Shown here in pieces: positions 43,715 through 52,562 of a stretch of DNA of 64,000 bases. Made by a program: the position numbers and the translations under genes. A model generated the notes under the pieces. It worked only from the letters and a program-made list of their open reading frames with translations, had not been told where the DNA came from and did no database searches. The DNA lies in the NCBI RefSeq assembly GCF_001641755.2, contig NZ_LRFG02000002.1:558001-622000 (forward strand), written 5' to 3'. The first letter of the stretch is position 1, and each line of letters begins with the position of its first letter. The stretch comes from Microbulbifer flavimaris. GTDB lineage: Bacteria; Pseudomonadota; Gammaproteobacteria; Pseudomonadales; Cellvibrionaceae.

Positions 43715-44893
43715 TTACTGGTCCCGTACAGAGACCGGCGTCATGTCCTCCTCCGCAGCCGGCACCTCCACGGTACCGCTCATCAGGCCCGCGAGCGCCT
43801 CAAGTAACTGCCGCGCTTCGCCCAGTTCCTCCAGCTTGGCCAACTCGATGGGATCCTCCATCTTGAGCAAAAGCTCTTCCAGCGCTACGAAGCGTTCGGC
43901 CAACGCTTCCTGTTGGTAGCGATCCAGTAACAGCACAGAGAGCCCTGGTCCGCTCGCAGGCTGCCAGTTGGCCTGCAATGTCCTCAAGGCGGCCAGTATC
44001 GCCTGTTTGGAGTCCGCAGCCCGACTGCTCTCCACATCACTCTCGGAGCTTTCCGGCAGCCGGCGCAGCAACTCCTCATCCAGGACCTGGGTGTGGATCG
44101 CGCGAATCTGCTGGAGTCGCGCCACCGGGTCGAGTGCCAGAAAGGGACGAGAGAGATCGTTGGCCCCGTAGGGCAGACGCCGAGCCAGCTTGTCGAAATC
44201 CTCCGCCAGCGCCTCGGCCATCAGTCCGGTCAGCGCACGACGGCGGTTGGCGGCCAGGGCCTCGGGCTTTTCCCCAGCACTCACCGCGGTGAAATCACTC
44301 GCAGCACGCTCACTGGTCGGCCCCCAGAGCATCACCTCCAGCGCGTGAAAGCCGGTGCTGGCCTCTTCGTGCGCCGTGAGCCGGTGCTGGCGCCGGAGAT
44401 TGGCGAGGGTCAGTTCCACCGCCGTGTCGTTGACGATGCCGCTCTCGGAGTACCCGGGCACGGTATCCAGGTAGCCCGGCTGCGCGGGCCAGCTGTCCAC
44501 TGCCAGCAGGAGCTCACGGCCCTGTTCACGCATTGATGCGGGCGCGAAAGCGAGGCGAATGTAGGGCAAAGCCGCAGCAAACTCCCGGTGGGCATCGAGC
44601 CAGGCCAGCTTGGCGGCTTCAAGGTGGTCTTCAGAGGGCTTCTCCAACAGGGTCGCCACGGCACGGTTCAGGGCCTCGACCGCCGCCTGAGTGTCGGCGA
44701 CCTGGGCCTGACCAGCGTCCCATATGGCGCGGGAAAGGGATTCCGCAGCCTGCGGGTCAACGGCCTCGACCGCCGGACCAGGTGTCTCCTCCGGCGGCGT
44801 CTCATCAGTTCGCTTGGCCTCGCAGGCACCGAGACCAGCCAGCGCGACCAACAACAGCGCCGCGCGGGCGCCCCCAATCATCGCTCTTATCAC
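43715..44893 (-). CDS. Imelysin-family lipoprotein
   Basis: A 392-aa lipoprotein with an N-terminal signal and lipobox ending at C24 (ALAGLGACEAK). It has the imelysin/ICMP-type helical fold, with the GxHxxE signature as GFHALE (181-186, H183 and E186). Proteins of this family are periplasmic or outer-membrane-attached and have been tied to iron acquisition; peptidase activity is disputed. Usual partners (dicytochrome peroxidase-like or iron-permease genes) are absent. The start is GTG at 44893 (GGGGAATTTT upstream) or ATG 44881, four codons in. It converges on the mepK-like gene. Confidence 0.85.
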   Translation of the reverse strand: MIRAMIGGARAALLLVALAGLGACEAKRTDETPPEETPGPAVEAVDPQAAESLSRAIWDAGQAQVADTQAAVEALNRAVATLLEKPSEDHLEAAKLAWLDAHREFAAALPYIRLAFAPASMREQGRELLLAVDSWPAQPGYLDTVPGYSESGIVNDTAVELTLANLRRQHRLTAHEEASTGFHALEVMLWGPTSERAASDFTAVSAGEKPEALAANRRRALTGLMAEALAEDFDKLARRLPYGANDLSRPFLALDPVARLQQIRAIHTQVLDEELLRRLPESSESDVESSRAADSKQAILAALRTLQANWQPASGPGLSVLLLDRYQQEALAERFVALEELLLKMEDPIELAKLEELGEARQLLEALAGLMSGTVEVPAAEEDMTPVSVRDQ

Positions 44894-44957
44894 AAAATTC
44901 CCCAGTCAAGCCAAAACACGTTTGCCCCCGGACACACAACCGCGGACCGCGGGCAAC

Positions 44958-45623
44958 TCACTCTTCCTCACGCAGGCTGATAATGGGCCAGCCGCGCTTC
45001 TCGGCCTCTGCCCGCAGCCGCGGGCAGGGATCCACCGCTACCGGGTGGTCCACCTCCTGCAACAGCGGCAGGTCATTGATGGAATCGCTATAGAACCACT
45101 TTTCGTTACCGCCAAACTCGGGGTTGTGGGCGAGCCACTGGTGCAGACGCACCACCTTACCCCCCTGGTAGCAGGGCTCACCGACAACCTTGCCGGTAAA
45201 CCGGCCCTGCAATTCCTCCGGTTCGGTGGCCAACAAGCTGTCCACACCGAGGCGCTGGGCAATCGGCTCCACCACAAACCGGTTGGTAGCGGTAATGATC
45301 ATAATATGGTGGCCCTGGCGACGATGCCGACTGATTAACTCTTCTGCGCGTGGCAACCAGATTTCACTGACCACTTCCTGCATGAACTCCCGGTGCAGGT
45401 TATTCAGCTGCGCCCTGGTCATCTGGGCCAGGGGCTCGAGGGCGAATTCGAGATAGGCGAAAATATCCAACTCGCCGCGCTGGTAGTCCCGGTAAAAGCG
45501 GTCGTTGGCGGAACGATAGCGCTCGCTATCGACATGCTCTCGCTCGACCAGAAACTCGCCCCAGGCGTGATCGCTGTCGCCGCCAATGAGGGTGTTATCC
45601 AGGTCAAAAATTGCCAGCTGCAC
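44958..45623 (-). CDS. HAD-IB family hydrolase
   Basis: A cytosolic phosphatase-like protein (221 aa) of the SerB-related HAD-IB branch. Motif I is [11 protein letters not shown], motif II ITATN, and motif [16 protein letters not shown]. Relatives hydrolyse small phosphate esters, for instance phosphoserine or histidinol phosphate; the substrate is unknown. I chose GTG at 45623 because AAGGGGG lies 7 nt upstream; an ATG at 45641 is that same site and would be too close. The gene is divergent from rppH, as in Pseudomonas. Confidence 0.85.
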   Translation of the reverse strand: MQLAIFDLDNTLIGGDSDHAWGEFLVEREHVDSERYRSANDRFYRDYQRGELDIFAYLEFALEPLAQMTRAQLNNLHREFMQEVVSEIWLPRAEELISRHRRQGHHIMIITATNRFVVEPIAQRLGVDSLLATEPEELQGRFTGKVVGEPCYQGGKVVRLHQWLAHNPEFGGNEKWFYSDSINDLPLLQEVDHPVAVDPCPRLRAEAEKRGWPIISLREEE

Positions 45624-45824
45624 GGCCGTGCCCCCTTTCAATATAGATGCAATGTGTGGTTTTTTCCGCCGGCGCGGTGTGCACCGACGGCGGCCATTTT
45701 ACCCTCCCAGGGGAGTCCGCACACGACCGCAGTGGCGAATTGCCGTAATACCGTCGCTGTGGAACAATGCGGGACAAGTATGCGCGGCGGCAGGCCGTGC
45801 GACAGAGATATCGAGGACAGTATT

Positions 45825-46460
45825 TTGGGCGACGGTAAGCCGGCATCCGCCGGACGCAAGAACCGCCGCAGGTCCGCCAGGCCATCGAACCGCAATGATG
45901 CGCCCGCCAACAGCGGCCGCAAGAAAGGCGGACGCGGTGCCGACAACAGCAGCAACATCGATGCCGAGGGCTTCCGCCCCAATGTCGGCATCATCGTGTT
46001 GAACGACCGCGGCCAGGCGCTGTGGGCGAGACGGATCGGCGGCAAAGACGCCTGGCAGTTTCCCCAGGGCGGCATCAACCCGGGTGAGAGCCCCGAGCAG
46101 GCGCTCTATCGCGAGCTCTACGAGGAAATCGGCCTGACCCGGGACCAGGTGAGTCTGATCGCCTGTACTCGAGGCTGGCTCCGCTACCGGCTGCCGCAGC
46201 GACTGGTGCGCAGACGCTCCGAACCGCTGTGTATCGGCCAGAAACAAAAGTGGTTCCTGCTGAAGCTGGAGGCGGCGGAGAGCTCAATCAGCTTCAATAA
46301 CGGCTACAAACCCGAGTTCGATCACTGGCGCTGGGTGAGTTACTGGCACCCGCTGACCAAAGTGGTGACCTTCAAGCGGGAGGTATACCGTCGCGCGCTC
46401 ACCGAATTGGCGCCACAGCAAATACAATTGGAGAAGCGCTGGGAGCGGGAACAGGACTAG
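45825..46460 (+). CDS. rppH: RNA pyrophosphohydrolase with a basic N-terminal extension
   Basis: Removes pyrophosphate or phosphate from mRNA 5' ends, starting RNase E decay. The Nudix box [22 protein letters not shown] lies after [22 protein letters not shown], the usual RppH start. Unusually, about 45 residues precede that start, and they are rich in K, R, S and N (for example [18 protein letters not shown]). TTG at 45825 has GAGGA 7 nt upstream and is my choice (211 aa); an ATG at 45780 gives a longer form. No in-frame start lies right before the Nudix domain. It is followed 44 bp on by ptsP. Confidence 0.88.
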   Translation: MGDGKPASAGRKNRRRSARPSNRNDAPANSGRKKGGRGADNSSNIDAEGFRPNVGIIVLNDRGQALWARRIGGKDAWQFPQGGINPGESPEQALYRELYEEIGLTRDQVSLIACTRGWLRYRLPQRLVRRRSEPLCIGQKQKWFLLKLEAAESSISFNNGYKPEFDHWRWVSYWHPLTKVVTFKREVYRRALTELAPQQIQLEKRWEREQD

Positions 46461-46504
46461 TCCCGCGGCACTTCCCCTACTCCATCGTTGGCGAGGACAG
46501 GCCT

Positions 46505-48763
46505 TTGCTCGGATCACTGCGCAGCATCGTTCAGGAAGTCAACGCGGCACGTGACCTGCCCGCAGTGCTCGACATCATCGTGCACCGCGTGCGCGAGGTC
46601 ATGCAGACCCGCGTTTGCTCCGTTTACCTGCGCGACAAGCAATCCGGCTCCTATGTGTTGATGGCCACCGAGGGCCTCAATCCCGACTCCGTCGGCCAGG
46701 TCAGCCTGGAACCCGGTGAGGGCCTGGTGGGCAACGTGGTTACCCGGGAGGAACCCATCAACCTGGAGCGGGCCGAGGCCCACCCCGCCTACCAGTATTT
46801 TCCCGCCACCGGCGAGGAGCGCTTCAGCGCCTTTCTCGGCACCCCCATTATTCACCACCGCAACGTGCTGGGCGTGCTGGTGGTACAGCAAGCCGAGCAG
46901 CGCCGTTTCGACGAGGGCGAGGAAGCTTTTCTCGTCACTCTGTCTGCGCAGCTGGCCGGCGTCATCGCCCATGCGGAGGCGACCGGCGCACTGGCCACCA
47001 TTGGCCAGCAACGCCGCGAAGCCAAGTTCACCGGCATCGCCGCCTCCCCCGGTGTCGCCATCGGCAGCGTCCACATCGTCGCCCCGCCGGCCAGCCTTTC
47101 CACTGTGCCCTACAGCTGCTGCATGGACGTGGAAACAGAGCTGGAACTCTTTCACCAGGCCCTGGTGGCCGCGCGGGAGGAGATCCGAGCGGTGGGTGAG
47201 CGGCTGAAGGACGAGCTCAACCGGGAGGAGCGCGCGCTGTTCGATGCCTATATCAGCATGCTCGACGACAGCTCCCTGGCGGTGGAGGTCTGCGACCGCA
47301 TCCGCGGCCAGCAACTCAGCGCCAGCCGCGCCTGGGCAGAAGTGATGCTGGAACATGTGCGCCGCTTTGAAGCCATGTCCGACTCCTACTTCCGCGACCG
47401 CGCAGCGGATGTGCGCGATCTGGGCGGGCGCGTATTGATGCACCTGCGCCAGCAGCAGCAGAGCGAGCGGGACTATCCGGATAACGCCATTCTGATCGGG
47501 GAGGAGCTGACCGCCGCTGCGCTGGCAGACGTGCCACGGGAAAAGCTCATCGGCCTGGTTTCGATCAAGGGCTCCGCCAACAGCCACGTGGCCATTATCG
47601 CCCGCGCCATGGGATTGCCAGCGGTCATGGGCGCCCAGGAGCTGCCGTTTGAGCGCATCGACGGTGCGGAACTGGTGGTCGATGGCTATCGCGGTGAACT
47701 GTACGTACACCCCTCGACAGAACTGCGGCGCCGCTACGACTCCATCGTTGAAGAAGAGCGCGAAATCGCCCGGCACCTGGACCACCTGGCCGGCCTGCCC
47801 GGGGAAACCGCCGATGGGCACCGGGTGCGCCTGTGGGTAAATACCGGGCTGATGGCGGATGTGGTGCGCTCGCTGGAGCGGGGTGCCGAGGGGGTGGGCC
47901 TCTACCGCACGGAAGTGCCCTTCTTGCTGCGCGATCGCTTTCCCTCCGAGGAGGAGCAGCGGGAGATCTACCGCGAACAGCTGGAGGCTTTTGCACCGCG
48001 CCCGGTCACCATGCGCACGCTGGATATCGGCGGTGACAAGGCGCTGGCTTACTTCCCCATTGAGGAAACCAATCCGTTTCTGGGCTGGCGCGGTATTCGC
48101 GTCACCCTGGACCATCCGGAGATTTTCCTGGGCCAGGTCAGGGCCATGATGAAAGCCAGCCTCGGCCTCGACAACCTGCGCATCATGTTGCCCATGATCA
48201 GCGGGCTGGGCGAACTGGAGGCAGCCCGCAAGCTGGTGGAGCGGGCGCACCGGGAACTGGTGGACGAGGGCTACCGGATCGCCATGCCCCCCCTGGGAAT
48301 CATGATCGAAGTGCCCTCTGCCGTGTACCAGGCCCGCGAACTGGCCGAACGCGTCGATTTCATGTCCGTGGGCAGCAACGACCTGACCCAGTATCTGCTG
48401 GCGGTGGATCGCAACAATAGTCGCGTGGCCAACATCTATCACGCCCTGCACCCGGCGGTGTTGCGCGCATTGCATCACGTGGTGCAAGCCAGTCACGTGG
48501 CCAATACCAAGGTGGGCATCTGCGGTGAACTGGCCGGGGACCCCGGCGGCGCGCTGCTGCTGGTGGCCATGGGCTACGACGTCCTGTCGATGAATGCCAC
48601 CAACCTGCCCCGGGTGAAGGCGGCCCTGAGGGCGGTCACCAAGACCGATATGAACCACCTGCTCGAACAGAGCCTGAACCTGCAGTGCCCGGAGCAGATC
48701 GAGGAGACCCTGAGCAGCTACCTGAAGCGCGTCGGCCTCAAGTCACTTTTGCAGCCGATGTAG
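46505..48763 (+). CDS. ptsP: PEP-protein phosphotransferase PtsP (nitrogen PTS enzyme I)
   Basis: Enzyme I(Ntr) phosphorylates NPr from PEP and helps sense nitrogen and carbon status. An N-terminal GAF domain (about 1-165) precedes the PEP-utilising domain (TGIAASPGVAIG), the phosphocarrier His in SIKGSANSHVAIIARAMG, and the PEP-binding barrel with GADKALAYF-like (here GGDKALAYFPIEETNPFLGWR), VGSNDLTQYLLAVDR and the catalytic GICGELAGDPGG. At 752 aa it is typical. The start is TTG at 46505 with GAGGA upstream. Order rppH-ptsP is conserved in Pseudomonas. GlnE and PtsP together give the window two nitrogen-regulatory proteins. Confidence 0.94.
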   Translation: MLGSLRSIVQEVNAARDLPAVLDIIVHRVREVMQTRVCSVYLRDKQSGSYVLMATEGLNPDSVGQVSLEPGEGLVGNVVTREEPINLERAEAHPAYQYFPATGEERFSAFLGTPIIHHRNVLGVLVVQQAEQRRFDEGEEAFLVTLSAQLAGVIAHAEATGALATIGQQRREAKFTGIAASPGVAIGSVHIVAPPASLSTVPYSCCMDVETELELFHQALVAAREEIRAVGERLKDELNREERALFDAYISMLDDSSLAVEVCDRIRGQQLSASRAWAEVMLEHVRRFEAMSDSYFRDRAADVRDLGGRVLMHLRQQQQSERDYPDNAILIGEELTAAALADVPREKLIGLVSIKGSANSHVAIIARAMGLPAVMGAQELPFERIDGAELVVDGYRGELYVHPSTELRRRYDSIVEEEREIARHLDHLAGLPGETADGHRVRLWVNTGLMADVVRSLERGAEGVGLYRTEVPFLLRDRFPSEEEQREIYREQLEAFAPRPVTMRTLDIGGDKALAYFPIEETNPFLGWRGIRVTLDHPEIFLGQVRAMMKASLGLDNLRIMLPMISGLGELEAARKLVERAHRELVDEGYRIAMPPLGIMIEVPSAVYQARELAERVDFMSVGSNDLTQYLLAVDRNNSRVANIYHALHPAVLRALHHVVQASHVANTKVGICGELAGDPGGALLLVAMGYDVLSMNATNLPRVKAALRAVTKTDMNHLLEQSLNLQCPEQIEETLSSYLKRVGLKSLLQPM

Positions 48764-48816
48764 TTGCGGCCAGGCAGAATCCCTCCCGCAGCCTGCAAAC
48801 CCCTTCAGACTGCGAT

Positions 48817-48853
48817 AAAAAAAGCCGCACAGTTTCTGCTGCGCGGCTTTTTT
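48817..48853. terminator. Bidirectional intrinsic terminator between ptsP and gcvH
   Basis: GCCGC (48824-48828) pairs with GCGGC (48843-48847); A7 on the left and T6 on the right serve both convergent genes. Confidence 0.8.
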
Positions 48854-48879
48854 GTTACCGGGACGGTCATCAGGGATGA

Positions 48880-49266
48880 TCAGTCCTCCGCTTCCTCGCG
48901 GTAGGCATCGGCGTCCAGCATGTTGTCCAGTTCGCTGGTATCGCTGGGCTTTACGCGGAAGAACCAGCCGTCATCGTAGGGAGAGCCGTTCACGGTTTCC
49001 GGTGCGTCCTCGAGATCCTCGTTGATCGCAACCACTTCGCCGGAGATCGGGGAATAGATATCGCTGGCCGCCTTCACGGACTCGACAACACCGGCCTCAT
49101 CACCAGCGGCCAGGGTAGCGCCCACTTCCGGAAGCTCCACATACACAACGTCGCCCAGTGCATCCTGGGCGTGATCACTGATACCAACGGTGACGGTACC
49201 GTCCTCTTCCAGCCGCGCCCACTCGTGACTGGACAGGTATTTCAGTTCGCTGCGAATCTCGCTCAT
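48880..49266 (-). CDS. gcvH: Glycine cleavage system H protein
   Basis: A lipoyl carrier that passes the aminomethyl group between GcvP and GcvT. The lipoylation lysine is K65 in [15 protein letters not shown]. At 128 aa it is full length. AGGGAACACAG lies before the ATG. It follows gcvT by 105 bp on the same strand. gcvP and lpd are not in the window. Confidence 0.95.
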   Translation of the reverse strand: MSEIRSELKYLSSHEWARLEEDGTVTVGISDHAQDALGDVVYVELPEVGATLAAGDEAGVVESVKAASDIYSPISGEVVAINEDLEDAPETVNGSPYDDGWFFRVKPSDTSELDNMLDADAYREEAED

Positions 49267-49371
49267 TCTGTGTTCCCTCGATTAAGCTCTCTTGAATTGA
49301 GTTGTCAGCTGCAGGGGCGGGTGAGCTCTGGTTACGGCCAGCGCCGCGCCCCTGACAACGCGAATATGGTT

Positions 49372-50460
49372 TCAGATTACGGATTTCCCGTTGCGGACAA
49401 AGCTGGGCTTGACCACCTTCACCGGTACCAGTTTTTTGCGGATCTCCACCTGGGCTGTGTCGCCCACGGCCACCGGTACCCGCGCCAGGGCAATAGAGTA
49501 GCCCAGGGTTGGAGAGAAGGTTCCGCTGGTGATGATACCGCGGTCTTCCGTGCCGTCCACCACTACCGGCTGACCTGCACGCAGGACGCCGCGCTCCTCC
49601 AGGACCAGGCCCACAAGTTTTTCCTTCGGCCCATCTGCCTTTTCCTGCTCCAGCGGCTTGCGGCCGATAAAGTCACGCTCTTCGGGCTTCCAGGCAATGG
49701 TCCAGCCCATATTGGCCGCCAGCGGCGAGGTGTCATCGTCCATCTCGTGACCGTACAGGTTCATACCCGCCTCCAGGCGCAGGGTATCCCGCGCGCCCAA
49801 GCCACAGGGGGCAACACCGGCGTCCGCCAGCGCCTGCCAGAAACCGGGGGCGTCGTCGCCCGCGAGCATGATCTCCAGGCCATCCTCACCGGTATAGCCA
49901 GTGCGCGCCACGAACCAGTCGCCGCGAGCCACGCTCTCGAACACTTTCAGGCCGTCGATGATCGCGGCCCACTCGATCCCCAATACGGCCTTGGCCTTCT
50001 CCAGTGCCTCCGGGCCCTGGACAGCCACCATGGCAAGCTCCGGGCGCTCGGTCAGGGTCACGTCAAAATTCTGGGCCTGCTGCTGCATCCACGCCAGATC
50101 CTTATCCCGCGTTGCACAGTTCACCACCACCCGGTAGCCCGGGTCCCGCAGGTAGACAATCAGGTCATCAATAACGCCACCGTCCTCGTTCAGCATACCG
50201 GTGTACAGTGCCTTGCCTGGCTTGCCATCGAGCTTGGCCACGTCGTTGGCCAGCAGGTAGCGCAGGTAGTCCCGCGCGCCGTCGCCGTCGATATCGACCA
50301 CGGTCATATGGGACACATCGAACATACCCGCAGCAGTGCGCACCTTGTTGTGTTCCTCGAGCTGGGAGCCGTAGTGCAGAGGCATATCCCATCCGCCGAA
50401 ATCAACCATTTTGCCGCCCATGGCGACATGAGTGTCATACAGAGGCGTTCTGTTTCCCAT
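49372..50460 (-). CDS. gcvT: Glycine cleavage system T protein (aminomethyltransferase)
   Basis: Releases ammonia from the H-protein-bound aminomethyl group and makes methylene-tetrahydrofolate, feeding ThyA and FolA chemistry. The N-terminus [29 protein letters not shown] matches E. coli. The folate-binding region and the C-terminal [15 protein letters not shown] are as expected. I used ATG 50460 (362 aa), which matches homologue starts; an in-frame start 8 codons upstream is less likely. No glycine riboswitch is recognisable in its leader. It is divergent from the 2OG-Fe(II) oxygenase. Confidence 0.94.
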   Translation of the reverse strand: MGNRTPLYDTHVAMGGKMVDFGGWDMPLHYGSQLEEHNKVRTAAGMFDVSHMTVVDIDGDGARDYLRYLLANDVAKLDGKPGKALYTGMLNEDGGVIDDLIVYLRDPGYRVVVNCATRDKDLAWMQQQAQNFDVTLTERPELAMVAVQGPEALEKAKAVLGIEWAAIIDGLKVFESVARGDWFVARTGYTGEDGLEIMLAGDDAPGFWQALADAGVAPCGLGARDTLRLEAGMNLYGHEMDDDTSPLAANMGWTIAWKPEERDFIGRKPLEQEKADGPKEKLVGLVLEERGVLRAGQPVVVDGTEDRGIITSGTFSPTLGYSIALARVPVAVGDTAQVEIRKKLVPVKVVKPSFVRNGKSVI

Positions 50461-50632
50461 CTTTTGTTCTCGAATCAGTGGCAAATAAAGCCGCGTATTC
50501 TACCGGCGCGGCGGCCAGCCTTTCCAGACGGCAATCTTCTGCAAGCCTAGCAGGCGCCGGGATGAAAACCTGCGCCAATCCGGGATCACCGACAAAACTG
50601 CTTGCAGTGCCGATGGCAGCGGGGAGAAGGCT

Positions 50633-50660
50633 TTGTCGAAGCGGCAATCCGGTATATAAC
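50633..50660 (+). promoter_or_regulatory. Possible promoter of the 2OG-Fe(II) oxygenase gene
   Basis: TTGTCG (50633-50638) and TATAAC (50655-50660) are 16 bp apart, about 50 bp before the TTG start. Confidence 0.4.
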
Positions 50661-50710
50661 GCGCCCCCTGCGCAGCCGGCGGTTGCCGCCCTCCCGCCCT
50701 GGAGTTCTCT

Positions 50711-51403
50711 TTGACCACAACGCTCGATCTGGCCCCGCCAGCACCCAACCCCTCTCTGGAGGAACCGGTGCTGGAGAGCATCGCCGGCGCCCTGCGCACG
50801 GACGGTTATATTGTGCTGCGCGCCCCACTGCCACCGGCCCTGCTGGGTGGCCTGCTGCGCCATTTTCGCTCCATCGACGACCGCCGCTTCAAGCGCGCGG
50901 GTATTGGCCGTGAGGACGAGCACCAGCTGGACCGCACCATTCGTAGCGACCGGGTTTTCTGGCTGGATCGGGGTAACGCCTACGTGTCGGCGTACCTGAA
51001 CTGGATGGAAGAATTGCGGCTGGGCCTCAACCGGCAACTGATATTGGGCCTGTTCGATTACGAGTGTCACTACGCCTTTTACGACCGCGACACTTGCTAC
51101 AAAAAACACCTGGACGCCTTTCACGGCAACACCAACCACGTACTCAGCACCGTGCTGTACCTGACCCCAAACTGGCAGCCGCGCGATGGCGGCGAGCTGG
51201 CGATCTACCCCTCGGTGATCCACGGCGATCCGGAGGCGGAAGCCCCGCTCCTGAAGGTGGCGCCGCGTTTTGGCCAGATGGTGATTTTCCTGAGCGAGGA
51301 GTTCCCCCACGAAGTGCTGCCGGTGCAGCGCCCGCGCTACAGTGTCACAGGCTGGTTCCGGGTCAACAACAGCACCGCCGCGCACCTCGACCCGGCACAC
51401 TGA
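50711..51403 (+). CDS. 2-oxoglutarate/Fe(II)-dependent oxygenase
   Basis: A 230-aa double-stranded beta-helix oxygenase. The iron ligands fit H133 and D135 in KKHLDAFHG and H200 in FPHEVLPV; the 2-oxoglutarate arginine fits R208 or R217 in RPRYSVTGWFR. It resembles the prolyl-4-hydroxylase/SM-20 type, so a protein or ribosomal hydroxylase is possible but the substrate is not predictable. The start is TTG at 50711 with GGAG upstream. It ends 1 bp from the convergent CNNM gene. Confidence 0.85.
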   Translation: MTTTLDLAPPAPNPSLEEPVLESIAGALRTDGYIVLRAPLPPALLGGLLRHFRSIDDRRFKRAGIGREDEHQLDRTIRSDRVFWLDRGNAYVSAYLNWMEELRLGLNRQLILGLFDYECHYAFYDRDTCYKKHLDAFHGNTNHVLSTVLYLTPNWQPRDGGELAIYPSVIHGDPEAEAPLLKVAPRFGQMVIFLSEEFPHEVLPVQRPRYSVTGWFRVNNSTAAHLDPAH

Positions 51404-51404
51404 G

Positions 51405-52562
51405 TCATCCGCTCTTGTCCGTGGGCGGTTCCCGATCTGCCGACTCGCGCGGATCCTCCCCTGACGAAGTCTCCTGTTCACCCGAATCGTCATCGGGCTC
51501 CTGGGCGGTCTCATCCACTTTCAGGCCATAGCGCTTGGAACGCCAACGCCACAAGCGGCGGGCCAGGGCCTGGCGGTCAGCCGTCTTGTCTGCCTCATCG
51601 ATAATCTCCTCGCCCAGCAGGGTCTCGAGCAGATCTTCGAGAGTCACCAGGCCTTCCAGGCTGCCGTATTCATCCACTACCGCGCTGATCTGCACTCGGC
51701 GGGCGAGCATTTTCTGGAACGCCTGGTAGATGGTGGCCGTCTCCGGCAGCATCAGCATATCCCGGCGGAATTGCGCCAGCTTTTCGTCGCGATCACCTTT
51801 GGCGTAAGCCAGCAACAATTCCTGCTTCAATACAAAACCGACAACGCAGTCGGGGTCGTTGCGCTCGTAGATGGGAATACGGGAGAAGCGGCTCTTCTCC
51901 ACATCGTCGTAGGATTGTTCCACGGTGTCGTCCCGGGACAGGGAATAGACCACCGTGCGCGGGGTCATCACCTCCCGCACCGAGTGATCACGCAGGGTGA
52001 AGAAAAGGTTGCGCAGGATATTTGACTCGCGCTCTTCCAGCTGCCCTTCCGCCTGGCCGAGCTCTGCCATCACGGCAAACTCCTCGCGGCTGAAGCCGGT
52101 CAGTGTTGGACCGTGAGATAAACCGCGGGTCATCCACTCGGACATCTTCACAAAGGGGAACAACACCCACACCATAAAGCGCACCGTATAGCCGGTCACC
52201 GGTGCCAGCTGGCGCCAGTACACTGCCCCCAGCGTCTTGGGAATAATCTCCGAGAAAATCAGGATCAGCAGGGTAAGCACCGCCGAGATCAATCCCAGGT
52301 ACTGGCTGCCAAACACCGCCGCAGCCTGGGCGCCGGCACCCGCCGCGCCCACCGTGTGCGCCACGGTATTGAGGGTCAGGATCGCCGCCAGAGGTGCATT
52401 GATATCATCCTTGAGACGGCGCAATACCCGCCCGGCGCGGTGCCCTTCCCGTTCCAGCAAACTGATGTAGGGCTTGGTCACGCTCAGGATGACGGACTCG
52501 GCGATGGAACACAGGAAGGAAAAACCCAGCGCAATCAGCACATAGACAATGAGCAGAGTCAT
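51405..52562 (-). CDS. CNNM/CorC-type transporter (DUF21 and CBS domains)
   Basis: A 385-aa inner-membrane protein of the CNNM/HlyC-CorC family. The N-terminal DUF21 domain has about four hydrophobic segments (TLLIVYVLIALGFSFLCSI, AAILTLNTVAHTVGAAG, ISAVLTLLILIFSEIIPKT, FMVWVLFPFV), with the SEIIPKTLG motif. Two CBS domains follow (REVMTPRTVVYSL and DEYGSLEGLVTLEDLLETLLGEEI). The C-terminal transporter-associated domain is missing and an acidic tail ends the protein. Members are linked to Mg/Co transport. Its start overlaps the rhomboid stop by 4 nt, so the two are co-translated. Confidence 0.9.
   Translation of the reverse strand: MTLLIVYVLIALGFSFLCSIAESVILSVTKPYISLLEREGHRAGRVLRRLKDDINAPLAAILTLNTVAHTVGAAGAGAQAAAVFGSQYLGLISAVLTLLILIFSEIIPKTLGAVYWRQLAPVTGYTVRFMVWVLFPFVKMSEWMTRGLSHGPTLTGFSREEFAVMAELGQAEGQLEERESNILRNLFFTLRDHSVREVMTPRTVVYSLSRDDTVEQSYDDVEKSRFSRIPIYERNDPDCVVGFVLKQELLLAYAKGDRDEKLAQFRRDMLMLPETATIYQAFQKMLARRVQISAVVDEYGSLEGLVTLEDLLETLLGEEIIDEADKTADRQALARRLWRWRSKRYGLKVDETAQEPDDDSGEQETSSGEDPRESADREPPTDKSG

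Noticed and set aside
46514-48658. Long open frame on the minus strand across ptsP
   Set aside because: It is a shadow of the ptsP coding frame in high-GC DNA; ptsP has all catalytic motifs and the reverse frame matches no family.
48867-48879. TCATC-AGG-GATGA hairpin before the gcvH end, similar to the GGA loops at 13 kb
   Set aside because: It is downstream of the ptsP terminator, overlaps the gcvH stop region, and the GGA is partly in the stem; the match is likely chance.
50461-50710. Glycine riboswitch upstream of gcvT
   Set aside because: I looked for the conserved glycine-aptamer blocks on the minus strand leader and found none.
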